The notes beneath the pieces were generated by a model. The model was given only the letters and a program-made list of their open reading frames with translations. It ran no database searches and had not been told where the DNA came from. From positions 1 through 34,017 of the forward strand of contig JAPJMW010000015.1 of the NCBI GenBank assembly GCA_026461505.1: 34,017 nucleotides of DNA, in the 5' to 3' direction. This DNA comes from Beijerinckiaceae bacterium (lineage in GTDB: Bacteria > Pseudomonadota > Alphaproteobacteria > Rhizobiales > Beijerinckiaceae). Below, in pieces: positions 1 to 8,125 of this stretch. Made by a program: the position numbers and the translations under genes. How positions within the stretch are numbered: the first letter of the stretch is position 1; every line of letters starts with the position of its first letter.

Positions 1-1
1 C

Positions 2-247
2 AATGAAACGGGGCCGATTATTCAGACCTTCGCAACCCCACGCGACAAAAATTTCGACTTCACGACTTTCTATGAAGGTTTAAAAAAACGTGGCTTCATT
101 ATTTATCCGGGAAAGCTCACCAAAAAGCCAAGCTTCAGGGTTGGCAATATGGGAGCGCTTAATTGGGAAGTTATGGAAATGCTCGTTGATGCGACCCAAG
201 CAACCCTCAATGAAATGAATGTAACAGACTTTACGCCTGCGGAATAA
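2..247 (+). CDS. phnW: 2-aminoethylphosphonate--pyruvate transaminase, C-terminal part
   Basis: Only the last 81 residues lie in the window; the gene begins to the left. The frame opening at base 2 reads through to TAA at 245-247 and matches the end of PhnW-type class V aminotransferases, including the YPGKLTKKPSFRVGNMG stretch near the C-terminus. PhnW uses PLP to move the amino group of AEP to pyruvate, giving phosphonoacetaldehyde and alanine in the cytoplasm. It lies 6 nt upstream of phnA and then phnY, which take phosphonoacetaldehyde onward, so the three form one operon. The PLP lysine and the promoter are outside the window. Identification rests on the C-terminal motif plus strong context. 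Confidence 0.85.
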   Translation, partial: NETGPIIQTFATPRDKNFDFTTFYEGLKKRGFIIYPGKLTKKPSFRVGNMGALNWEVMEMLVDATQATLNEMNVTDFTPAE

Positions 248-253
248 TTAATC

Positions 254-1492
254 ATGATCAAATCACCCCTCACCATCAATGGCCGTGTCTTTCAATGGCC
301 AAAACGCACCCTTGTTGCTATTTGCCTTGATGGCTCTGAACCCGCTTACACGGATGAAGCCCGCAAACGTGGCTTGATGCCAAACCTCGAAAAACTCATC
401 GCCAAAGGGGGCGAGTATCGTGCGAATAGCGTGGTGCCAAGTTTTACGAACCCGAACAATCTTTCCATTGCGACAGGGCGGCCGCCAGAAGTGCATGGCA
501 TTTGCGGAAATTATCTAATCGACCCTGATACGGGTTTAGAAACGATGATGAATGATCCGAAATGGTTGCGGGCGCCGACCATTTTTGCCGAATTCCAAAA
601 AGCGGGTGCGCGCATTTTAATGGTGACGGCGAAAGATAAGCTGCGCCTTCTGCTCTCGAAAGGCCTTGTCTATGATGGTACCGCGATCGCCTTTTCCTCG
701 GAGAAGGCCAATATCGCAACATTAAAGGACAATGGGATCGATAATCCATGCGCGGCCTGGGGAATGGCGCTACCGGATGTTTATTCCGGTGATTTGTCGG
801 AGTTTGTTTTTGCGGCTGGCGTTAAATTAATTCCACAAATGAAACCGGACTTGGTCTATCTTTCGACGACCGATTTTATCCAGCATAAATTCGGCCCAAC
901 GGAAAAAGGTGCACTCGATTTCTATGCGATGTTCGACCGCTATGTCGGTGAACTCGATGCGTTAGGCGTCACCCTGATCATCACCGCCGATCATGGCATG
1001 AATGACAAGCACACGGCCGATGGCAAGCCGGACGTGCTCTATTTGCAAGACGCCCTTGATCAACAGTTTGGTGCTGGCAAGAGCAAAGTTATTTTGCCAA
1101 TTACCGATCCTTATGTGGTTCATCACGGTGCGCTTGGATCTTACGCTGCGATCTATCTTTATGGCGCGGACAGTGTTGCCGTTGAAACCTATGTTCGTTC
1201 GCTTGACGGCATCGACGTCGTACTTTCGAAGGCAGACGCTTGCGCTCGATTTGGGCTTCCTCCTGACCGCACGGGTGACCTCGTTGCCATTTCGGGCGGC
1301 CCGAACAAGTCAAAAGTCATTGGTACGTCGACTGCGGCGCATGATTTATCAGGACTTGATGTTCCGCTTCGCTCGCATGGTGGCTTAACGGAGCAGAATG
1401 TACCTTTCTTTATCAATGGCCCGGTGCGTGAATTGCCGACAGGCCTAAGAAATTTTGACGCTTTTTTTGTCGGCTGTAATTTCGCGGAGTAA
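254..1492 (+). CDS. phnA: Phosphonoacetate hydrolase
   Basis: This 412-residue protein belongs to the alkaline-phosphatase superfamily and hydrolyses phosphonoacetate to acetate and phosphate, the C-P bond cleaving step of AEP breakdown. Visible active-site elements are LDGSEPAY (Asp26, a metal ligand), the nucleophile Thr65 in [34 protein letters not shown] and a late metal histidine in [10 protein letters not shown]. Spacing matches PhnA of Sinorhizobium type, where Thr68 is the nucleophile. There is no signal peptide, so it is cytoplasmic. The ATG follows the phnW stop by 6 nt with a weak GGAA ribosome site, suggesting translational coupling. The length is normal for the family. Confidence 0.92.
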   Translation: MIKSPLTINGRVFQWPKRTLVAICLDGSEPAYTDEARKRGLMPNLEKLIAKGGEYRANSVVPSFTNPNNLSIATGRPPEVHGICGNYLIDPDTGLETMMNDPKWLRAPTIFAEFQKAGARILMVTAKDKLRLLLSKGLVYDGTAIAFSSEKANIATLKDNGIDNPCAAWGMALPDVYSGDLSEFVFAAGVKLIPQMKPDLVYLSTTDFIQHKFGPTEKGALDFYAMFDRYVGELDALGVTLIITADHGMNDKHTADGKPDVLYLQDALDQQFGAGKSKVILPITDPYVVHHGALGSYAAIYLYGADSVAVETYVRSLDGIDVVLSKADACARFGLPPDRTGDLVAISGGPNKSKVIGTSTAAHDLSGLDVPLRSHGGLTEQNVPFFINGPVRELPTGLRNFDAFFVGCNFAE

Positions 1493-1497
1493 ATAGA

Positions 1498-2940
1498 ATG
1501 AGCAAGATAATCAACGAAGCGATGCGGATTGGCGGCAAAAAAGTTTCGACCGATGGTGTCGTGAACGTCCATTATCCGTATACCAATGAAGTCATTGGAA
1601 CGGTACCTGCCGGACGCGCGGAACATGCGCGTGAAGCGTTTAAAATAGCAGCTAATTATAAGCCCAAACTGACGCGCTATGAGCGTCAAAAGATTTTGTT
1701 TCGGACAGCAGAATTGATCAATGCGCGGAAGGATACGCTTGCGCCATTGATTACCAGCGAGCTTGGTATATCGCTGAAGGATTCGCTGTATGAATGTGGC
1801 CGTGCGTATGACGTTTTCACCTTGGCAGGGCAACTAGCCATTCTCGATGATGGACAGATATTTTCCTGTGATCTGACGCCACACGGCAAGTCTCGTAAAA
1901 TCTACACGAAGCGCGAACCGGTGCGTGCAATTTCAGCAATTACGCCGTTCAACCATCCGCTTAATATGGTGTCGCATAAATTGGCTCCCGCGATTGCGAC
2001 CAATAATTGCGTCGTTTGCAAACCGACCGAATTGACGCCGCTAACCGCCATCGCACTTGCCGATATTCTCTATGAAGCGGGTCTGCCCCCTGAGATGGTG
2101 CAGATGGTCACCGGCATGCCCGATGATATTGGCGATGAAATGGTAACCAATCCTGACATCTCGCTTATCACCTTCACAGGTGGTGTGAAGGTTGGAAAAC
2201 TGATTGCCTCAAAAGCAGGCTATCGCCGTGCTGCCCTTGAACTGGGTGGCAATGATCCTCTCATTATTTGCGATGATCTCTCCGACAGCGATCTCGACAA
2301 AGCCGCAGAACTCGCCGTTCAGGGCGCAACCAAGAATTCGGGCCAGCGCTGCACAGCAGTGAAACGCATTTTGGTTATGGAAAGTGTCGCTGACGCGTTT
2401 GTTGAAAAGGTTTTGGCGAAAGCCGAGAAAATTAAATTTGGTGATCCGATGGATCCCGACACCGATCTTGGTACTGTCGTGCACGAGCAGGCAGCAGCTT
2501 TGTTCGAAAAGCGTGTGTTTATGGCGGAAGAACAGGGTGCAAAAATTCTCTACCATCCGGGTCGCCAAGGCGCTTTGTTACCTCCGATTGTCGTTGATTT
2601 TGTGCCCCATGGTTCGGAACTCGTGCTGGAAGAAACATTCGGACCGATCATTCCTATTATCCGTGTGCCGAACGATGTTGAAAAAGTGATTGAGATTTCA
2701 AATTCAACCGCCTTCGGCCTCTCCTCCGGTGTTTGCACCAATCGGCTCGATCGCATTACAGCCTTTATCGAGGGGCTTGATGTGGGAACGGTGAATATTT
2801 GGGAAGTGCCTGGCTACCGGATTGAGATGTCACCCTTCGGCGGCATTAAGGATTCGGGCAATGGCATTAAGGAAGGCGTTTTAGAAGCGATGAAATTCTT
2901 CACCAATGTGAAGACCTACTCACTGCCTTGGCCAGCTTAA
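1498..2940 (+). CDS. phnY: Phosphonoacetaldehyde dehydrogenase
   Basis: This 480-residue NAD(P)-dependent aldehyde dehydrogenase has the general-base glutamate in LELGGNDP (Glu248), the catalytic cysteine in NSGQRCTA (Cys285), the FTGGVKVGK cofactor region and EETFGPI near residue 380. Placed directly after phnA (5-nt gap, ribosome site CGGAG 8 nt before ATG), it is best read as PhnY, oxidising phosphonoacetaldehyde from PhnW to phosphonoacetate for PhnA. The family alone cannot fix the substrate; the call depends on the phnW-phnA-phnY context. The operon ends 5 nt later at a strong hairpin terminator. Confidence 0.88.
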   Translation: MSKIINEAMRIGGKKVSTDGVVNVHYPYTNEVIGTVPAGRAEHAREAFKIAANYKPKLTRYERQKILFRTAELINARKDTLAPLITSELGISLKDSLYECGRAYDVFTLAGQLAILDDGQIFSCDLTPHGKSRKIYTKREPVRAISAITPFNHPLNMVSHKLAPAIATNNCVVCKPTELTPLTAIALADILYEAGLPPEMVQMVTGMPDDIGDEMVTNPDISLITFTGGVKVGKLIASKAGYRRAALELGGNDPLIICDDLSDSDLDKAAELAVQGATKNSGQRCTAVKRILVMESVADAFVEKVLAKAEKIKFGDPMDPDTDLGTVVHEQAAALFEKRVFMAEEQGAKILYHPGRQGALLPPIVVDFVPHGSELVLEETFGPIIPIIRVPNDVEKVIEISNSTAFGLSSGVCTNRLDRITAFIEGLDVGTVNIWEVPGYRIEMSPFGGIKDSGNGIKEGVLEAMKFFTNVKTYSLPWPA

Positions 2941-2945
2941 AATAA

Positions 2946-2982
2946 AAAAAGCCCCGGGAAGCAATAGCTCCCGGGGCTTTTT
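2946..2982. terminator. Bidirectional terminator between phnY and the aminotransferase gene
   Basis: A perfect 14-bp inverted repeat (2946-2959 with 2969-2982, core AAAAAGCCCCGGGA) surrounds a 9-nt loop. It ends in T runs on both strands, so it can stop phnY transcription from the left and the convergent aminotransferase gene from the right. Confidence 0.93.
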
Positions 2983-2996
2983 AAAATGCATTTGAA

Positions 2997-4310
2997 TTAA
3001 AACGCTTTCAACGTTGTGCGCATGATATCGATCATCTGGTCAATATGCCCTGTTTCCATAACGAAGGGTGGCGCGACAACGGCCGCATCGCCCGTTGTTT
3101 TGATGTGAAGGCCAGACTCAAACATCCGCTTCTGCCATTGATAGCCGCGTGCACCAGGACCACCCATCGGAGCGACATCAACGCCACCCATCATGCCGTA
3201 ACCGCGAATATCGGTAACGACTGGAAGGTCCTTCAGAGAAAACAATCCCTCGAGGAAATAAGCAGACATTTGAGCGGCGCGTTCAAACAGTCGCTCGTCT
3301 TCATAAATTTTCAAGGTTGCAAGCGACGCGGCGCAAGCGGCTGGATGGGCCGACCATGTGTAGCCATGGAAAAACTCGGTCACATTTTCAGGCGCTGCAT
3401 TCACGATCGTGTCATGAATTTCGCGGCTAGCGGCAACGGCCGCCATAGGCTGCGCACCATTGGTGATAGCTTTCGCCATGGTGATGAGATCCGGCTTCAC
3501 GTTGAAGCTATGGGTGGCGAAAGAGCGGCCCGTCCGCCCGAAGCCGGTAATAACCTCGTCAAACACCAGCAAAATTCCATGTTGGGTGCACAATTCGCGC
3601 AAACGCTTCAAATAGCCCTTTGGCGGCACGAGCGTTCCGGTTGACCCGGCAATCGGCTCAACGAATACGGCTGCGATATTCTCGCCGCCGTAATTGGCGA
3701 TGATGCGGGCCAAATCTTCGGCCAAATCGGCACCATGCTCGCCTTCACCGACTTGGAACTTGTTCTCAGGAATATGCGTGTGGCGCATGTGAACGGCGCT
3801 TGGCAGCGCGCTACCGAAAGCGCGGCGGTTATTGACCATGCCGGAGAGCGCCACGCCGCCAAAATTGACGCCGTGATACGCACGCTCGCGCGAAACAAAC
3901 ATTTGGCGATTACCTTGGCCGCGGATGCGGTGATAATTTAACGCCATTTTCATCGCGGTATCGACAGCTTCAGAGCCTGAATTGACGAAAAAGATCTTGT
4001 CGAGGCCTTCCGGCATGAAAGCAGCAATCTTGGTGGAAAGCTCAAAGCTCTTGTCGTGGCTGCGCAAGAAGCTTGGGGTAAAGTCGAGTTCGGAGAGCTG
4101 CTTATAGACCGCTTCGGCAATCTCGCGACGGCTATGGCCGGCAGGCGTGGTAAACAGGCCCGACGATCCGTCGAGGATCTTTTTCCCTTCGCGGTCATAA
4201 TACCAGACGCCTTCGGCGCGCGCGAACATCTTCGGGTCCTGCTTGAAATCCCGGTTCGCCGAAAACGGCATCCAGTGATTTTCCATGGAAGGCGATGCGG
4301 ATGGAGCCAT
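2997..4310 (-). CDS. Class III omega-amino acid--pyruvate aminotransferase
   Basis: This PLP enzyme (437 residues from the preferred start) resembles beta-alanine/omega-amino acid:pyruvate transaminases. It has the N-terminal HWMPFSANRDF motif, the GSEAVDTAMK phosphate-binding region, AAVFVEPIAGSTG, LLVFDEVITGFGRTG with the PLP aspartate, and the Schiff-base lysine in MAKAITNGAQ (Lys280). The ATG at 4310 is preferred because AAGGA lies 7 nt upstream and homologues begin near HWMP; an in-frame start at 4382 would run into the divergent gene. It is divergent from a MocR regulator, the usual layout for a regulator controlling its neighbouring aminotransferase. Likely substrates are beta-alanine, GABA, taurine or similar omega-amines; the sequence does not decide among them. 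Confidence 0.88.
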   Translation of the reverse strand: MAPSASPSMENHWMPFSANRDFKQDPKMFARAEGVWYYDREGKKILDGSSGLFTTPAGHSRREIAEAVYKQLSELDFTPSFLRSHDKSFELSTKIAAFMPEGLDKIFFVNSGSEAVDTAMKMALNYHRIRGQGNRQMFVSRERAYHGVNFGGVALSGMVNNRRAFGSALPSAVHMRHTHIPENKFQVGEGEHGADLAEDLARIIANYGGENIAAVFVEPIAGSTGTLVPPKGYLKRLRELCTQHGILLVFDEVITGFGRTGRSFATHSFNVKPDLITMAKAITNGAQPMAAVAASREIHDTIVNAAPENVTEFFHGYTWSAHPAACAASLATLKIYEDERLFERAAQMSAYFLEGLFSLKDLPVVTDIRGYGMMGGVDVAPMGGPGARGYQWQKRMFESGLHIKTTGDAAVVAPPFVMETGHIDQMIDIMRTTLKAF

Positions 4311-4342
4311 AACGTTATCCTTTTCAAAGGCCGGAACTTCTG

Positions 4343-4380
4343 CCAGATTGGACCAGATTTGGATAAATGGATCCAGAATC
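4343..4380. promoter_or_regulatory. Candidate MocR operator: three helically phased CCAGA repeats
   Basis: CCAGATT begins at 4343 and again at 4353, and CCAGAAT begins at 4373, so the repeats are offset by exactly 10 and 20 bp on one face of the helix. They lie between the divergent aminotransferase and MocR genes. MocR-family proteins such as GabR, TauR and PdxR are known to bind direct repeats in such regions. The operator role is inferred. Confidence 0.5.
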
Positions 4381-4404
4381 ATAGAGCCAGAAGGTCAATT
4401 TCTC

Positions 4405-5946
4405 TTGGAACACGGTATCCCTCAACCCTTACGGACGGAGCTGTCAATCCCATCAGGGGTAGATGAGACGGTGATATGGGATTCGCTGTTCCAAAAATTT
4501 TCGCATAGCGGCCGCTCACTTCAAGTTCAAATTCGCCAGATGATTGTCGCGGCCATTGAAGAACGACGGCTTCCAGCCGCTGCCCGCATGCCATCCAGCC
4601 GCGATCTTGCGGCCATTCTCGGCGTCGCGCGCAACACCGTTGTTCTGGCCTATCAGCAATTGGTTGATGAAGGATTTCTGGAATCACGCGAGCGGAGCGG
4701 ATATTTTGTCAAAAGCGTATTGCAATCCGAGGCAACTAATCGGACCCCGCGACCGATCGCAAGCGGCGGACCCAACAGCCCGCAATGGTCGGACCGGTTT
4801 ACAATGCAACCTTCAACGCGGCGAAATATTACGAAAACCAAGGAATGGCTGAGCTACCCCTACCCGTTTCTCTATGGACAATTTGATCCAGGTTTATTCC
4901 CGACCAATGATTGGCGTGAATGCGCGCGCGGAGCACTAAGTGTCCTCGAGATCCATAATTGGGCGCGCGATTTGGTCGATGGCGATGACCCTGAATTGAT
5001 CGATCAACTCAGACTTCATGTTTTACCCCGCCGCGGAATCTGGGCAAACCCTGAAGAAATCATTGTAACCATCGGCGCCCAACAAGCGCTTTATCTGCTT
5101 GCCCGCCTTTTGATGAACAAAAACTCGCGCGTTGGGGTTGAAGATCCCGGCTATCCCGATGCACGTAATATTTTTTCGATCATGACGGATCATGTTATCG
5201 GTCTGCCTATTGATGAAGATGGCCTAAAAATTTCTGAAGGTCTTGATCAATGCGATTACCTCTTAGTAACGCCAGGACATCAATGCCCAACAACTGTTAC
5301 GATGCCTGTCGAACGGCGTAAAAAATTACTCGATGTTGCCGCTAAACGCGATATTGTAATTATAGAAGACGATTACGAGACAGAGTTTTTAGCAAACACA
5401 CGTGAAACGCCTTCGTTAAAAAGTTTTGATGAATCCGGCCGCGTTTTATATGTTGGCAGTCTTTCCAAAGTTTTGGCGCCCGGCCTGCGGCTTGGATATA
5501 TTATTGCACCCGCTGAAGTCGTTCGCGAATTACGTGCCTTGCGCCGCTTAATGTTGCGACATCCACCTTCGAATAATCAGAGAGCAGCAGCTTTGTTTAT
5601 GGGACTTGGTCATTACAAGGCCCATATCCGTCGACTAGGCTCATCCCTTGGCACTCGCGCCAGTCAGCTTGATTTGGCGCTCAAGAAACATTTGCCGGAA
5701 TTTGAATTTTTCCTTGGACAGGGCGTTTCAAGTTGCTGGCTGAAGGGTCCTGATGATTTAAACGGCCGGGAGCTTGCAAAAGCTGCGCAAAGTAAAGGCG
5801 TTTTGATTGAAACAGGTGACATTTTTTTCAAGAATGAGGAACCTCCGCATAATTTTATTCGGCTCGGATTTTCATCAATACCTGCTGAACGTATTGAGCC
5901 GGGTATTTCAGCCTTAGCTGCCGCATGGCGCGGATTAAAGGCATAA
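4405..5946 (+). CDS. MocR-family (GntR-aminotransferase fusion) transcriptional regulator
   Basis: The protein joins an N-terminal GntR winged helix (LQVQIRQMIVAAIEE, MPSSRDLAAILGVARNTVVLAYQQL, SGYFV) to a class I aminotransferase-like domain with the PLP lysine motif GSLSKVLAPGLRLGY. Regulators of this type sense PLP adducts of amines or amino acids. The start is uncertain. TTG at 4405 (513 residues) has AGAAGG about 9 nt upstream, GTG at 4471 (491 residues) fits the usual short N-terminus, and ATG at 4285 would overlap the aminotransferase gene. The stop lies 3 nt before ackA, so the regulator heads an operon with ackA, a ureohydrolase and an acylase. It probably also controls the divergent aminotransferase. 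Confidence 0.9.
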   Translation: MEHGIPQPLRTELSIPSGVDETVIWDSLFQKFSHSGRSLQVQIRQMIVAAIEERRLPAAARMPSSRDLAAILGVARNTVVLAYQQLVDEGFLESRERSGYFVKSVLQSEATNRTPRPIASGGPNSPQWSDRFTMQPSTRRNITKTKEWLSYPYPFLYGQFDPGLFPTNDWRECARGALSVLEIHNWARDLVDGDDPELIDQLRLHVLPRRGIWANPEEIIVTIGAQQALYLLARLLMNKNSRVGVEDPGYPDARNIFSIMTDHVIGLPIDEDGLKISEGLDQCDYLLVTPGHQCPTTVTMPVERRKKLLDVAAKRDIVIIEDDYETEFLANTRETPSLKSFDESGRVLYVGSLSKVLAPGLRLGYIIAPAEVVRELRALRRLMLRHPPSNNQRAAALFMGLGHYKAHIRRLGSSLGTRASQLDLALKKHLPEFEFFLGQGVSSCWLKGPDDLNGRELAKAAQSKGVLIETGDIFFKNEEPPHNFIRLGFSSIPAERIEPGISALAAAWRGLKA

Positions 5947-5949
5947 TCT

Positions 5950-7143
5950 ATGCAGCTTATTCTTGTTCTTAATGCAGGCTCATCCAGCGTCAAATTTGCC
6001 CTAATTAATATACAGAACGGCGGGCAAGAGCACGACCTCGCTCGCGGCGCATTTGATGGTATTGGGCAAACGTCACGTTGGAGTGCTAATCGGTTAGATG
6101 GATTGGCAAATAAGGATATAACTGTCAAAAATGGTTTAGCCTCGAACCATAAAGAAGCTGTATCGCATATTCTTTCATGGATCGAGATAAATTATGGGTT
6201 AGCTTCGTTAACAGCCGCTGGCCATCGCGTAGTTCATGGCGGCGGTAATTTTATCCAACCCATCCGGTTAGATAAGCAAAATGTTGAAGCGCTCCGTAAA
6301 CTTGTTCCACTTGCACCCCTACATCAACCGCATAATTTAGCAGCCATCGATAGTTTAAACGAGTTAGCGCCGACACTACCGCAAATTGCCTGCTTTGATA
6401 CGGCTTTTCATGCGACCATTCCCGACGTGGCTCGGCATTTTGCGCTTCCCCGTACGATAACTGAATTAGGGGTTAAGCGTTATGGATTTCATGGCTTGTC
6501 TTATAGTTACATTGCAAATGAATTAGCCAGGTATGACGCTCAACTAGCCCGGGGACGCGTTCTCGTAGCGCATCTTGGCAATGGCGCGAGCCTCTGCGCC
6601 ATGCGGGATGGTAAAAGCATTGCCACAACAATGGGTTTTTCGGCGCTTGATGGATTGATGATGGGAACGCGAACGGGCTCGATTGATCCGGCCGTTATTT
6701 TCTATTTGATGCGCGATCAAAAGATGACGGCAGCTGAAGTAGAAGCCATGATGTATCAAAAGTCAGGCTTGCTTGGTGTCTCAGGCATATCGAACGATAT
6801 GAGGAAATTGCGAGAAGCAACAGGAACGCACAATAGTGCACGTGAAGCCATCGATATGTTCACCTATCGAATTATTCGGGAGGCAGGAGCCATGATTGCT
6901 ATTATGGGCGGGATCGATGCTTTGATCTTTACAGCGGGCATTGGAGAAAACGATACTGAGCTACGCGCCGACGTTATAAAGGGGCTGAGCTATGCTGGTT
7001 TTTCACTCGACGAAGTGGCAAATAATTCGAAGATATCAAAGATTAGTAGCGAGAACGGGGCGGTTGCGTTGGTGATGCCTACCAATGAAGAAGTAATGAT
7101 TGCACGCGAAACAGCAGCATTAATCAGTAATGAGCAGAAGTGA
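5950..7143 (+). CDS. ackA: Acetate (short-chain carboxylate) kinase
   Basis: This 397-residue ASKHA-fold kinase has the N-terminal LNAGSSSVKF signature, GHRVVHGG, GFHGLSYSY, the LGNGAS phosphate loop, MGFSALDGLMMGTRTGSIDP and FTAGIGEND. It interconverts acetate plus ATP with acetyl phosphate; propionate or butyrate are possible substrates. The ATG is 3 nt after the regulator stop, with AAGG 8 nt upstream. The usual partner phosphotransacetylase is not in the window, and here the gene sits between a MocR regulator and amine-type hydrolases. A role in handling acetate or acetyl phosphate from that catabolic route is inferred. It seems richer in A/T third positions than the binding-protein gene at 10783, judged by eye. 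Confidence 0.93.
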   Translation: MQLILVLNAGSSSVKFALINIQNGGQEHDLARGAFDGIGQTSRWSANRLDGLANKDITVKNGLASNHKEAVSHILSWIEINYGLASLTAAGHRVVHGGGNFIQPIRLDKQNVEALRKLVPLAPLHQPHNLAAIDSLNELAPTLPQIACFDTAFHATIPDVARHFALPRTITELGVKRYGFHGLSYSYIANELARYDAQLARGRVLVAHLGNGASLCAMRDGKSIATTMGFSALDGLMMGTRTGSIDPAVIFYLMRDQKMTAAEVEAMMYQKSGLLGVSGISNDMRKLREATGTHNSAREAIDMFTYRIIREAGAMIAIMGGIDALIFTAGIGENDTELRADVIKGLSYAGFSLDEVANNSKISKISSENGAVALVMPTNEEVMIARETAALISNEQK

Positions 7144-7150
7144 GGATGTT

Positions 7151-8122
7151 ATGACGATTAAGGATCTAAAGCGCTATCCGGAAATGTCCGAGCCACAATT
7201 GCGCCCTCGCTATTCTGGCGTGGCAACGTTTTTCCGTCGACCGCTGGTTGATACGGCAGATGGCGTTGATATCGGCGTGATAGGCGTTCCCTTTGATGGT
7301 GGTGTAACGAACCGAACTGGCACGCGACATGGTCCACGCGCCGTACGCGAACAAACGACGCTAGTCCGCCGTGTAAATCAAGCAACCGGAATCTCACCAT
7401 TCGACATCGTCAATGTCGCCGATTGTGGCGACGCGTTTTTTGAAGCGCCCTATGAATTGATTTCGGCGCACAAAGAAATCGAGGCTTTTTTTGCGAAAGT
7501 TAAAAAATCTGGTGCCACCACATTGGCTGTGGGGGGTGATCATTCTATTTCCTTGCCCATTTTACGCGCTATCGCAAAAGATGGTCCCGTCGGCATGGTG
7601 CACATTGATGCTCATTGTGACACAGGAGATGATTATCTCGGATCAAAATTTCATCATGGCGCGCCTTTCTCGCGTGCCGTTGAAGAAGGGTTGCTTGATC
7701 CAAAGCGCGTGATTCAAATTGGTATTCGTGGCTCCATTAACCACAAGGATATGTGGAAGTTCAGTCATGATAGCGGCATGCGGGTCGTTTATATGGAAGA
7801 ACTAACGGATAAAGGCTGGGCCTGGGCCGCTGAGGAAGCGCGCCGCATCGTCGGTGATGGTAAGACCTATCTTTCTTTCGATATTGATAGTCTTGATCCA
7901 GTCTTTGCACCGGGTACTGGTACGCCAGAATCAGGCGGCATAACAATGATTGAAGCTCAGCGGATGATTCGGTCGCTGGATGGCATCAATTTTATTGGCG
8001 GCGATCTTGTCGAAGTGTCACCTCCTTTTGATAATGGCACGATTACGTCGATGAATGGTGCGAATGTTTTGTTCGAGATTTTATGCGTGTTGGCAGCGGC
8101 ACGCCAAAAGCGAAATGGGTGA
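7151..8122 (+). CDS. Agmatinase-family ureohydrolase (guanidino-compound amidinohydrolase)
   Basis: This 323-residue protein has the complete binuclear manganese site of arginase/agmatinase enzymes: GGDHS (His131), DAHCDT (Asp153, His155, Asp157) and SFDIDSLDP (Asp244, Asp246). Such enzymes hydrolyse guanidino compounds to urea plus the free amine; agmatine, 4-guanidinobutyrate and 3-guanidinopropionate are the known bacterial substrates of this branch. The ATG at 7151 is preferred because GAGGA precedes it closely and it clears the ackA stop. An upstream ATG at 7130 overlaps ackA and has no ribosome site. If the product were beta-alanine or GABA, the nearby omega-aminotransferase could use it directly. 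Substrate is not determined by the sequence. Confidence 0.9.
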   Translation: MTIKDLKRYPEMSEPQLRPRYSGVATFFRRPLVDTADGVDIGVIGVPFDGGVTNRTGTRHGPRAVREQTTLVRRVNQATGISPFDIVNVADCGDAFFEAPYELISAHKEIEAFFAKVKKSGATTLAVGGDHSISLPILRAIAKDGPVGMVHIDAHCDTGDDYLGSKFHHGAPFSRAVEEGLLDPKRVIQIGIRGSINHKDMWKFSHDSGMRVVYMEELTDKGWAWAAEEARRIVGDGKTYLSFDIDSLDPVFAPGTGTPESGGITMIEAQRMIRSLDGINFIGGDLVEVSPPFDNGTITSMNGANVLFEILCVLAAARQKRNG

Positions 8123-8125
8123 TGC

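Noticed and set aside
1189-1833. A 214-codon minus-strand frame across the phnA-phnY junction
   Set aside because: It spans two well-supported genes on the other strand and has no family features.
3045-3644. A 199-codon open frame on the + strand opposite the aminotransferase gene
   Set aside because: It is wholly antisense to a gene with clear motifs, has no ribosome site and its translation shows no recognisable domain.
2997-4310. Taurine--pyruvate aminotransferase (Tpa) with a TauR regulator
   Set aside because: The divergent MocR layout and AckA recall taurine loci, but no sulfoacetaldehyde acetyltransferase (Xsc), phosphotransacetylase or Tau transporter is present; kept only as one substrate option.
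2997-4310. Putrescine--pyruvate aminotransferase (SpuC)
   Set aside because: Motifs such as HWMPFSANRDF and the overall pattern look closer to omega-amino acid:pyruvate transaminases than to SpuC.
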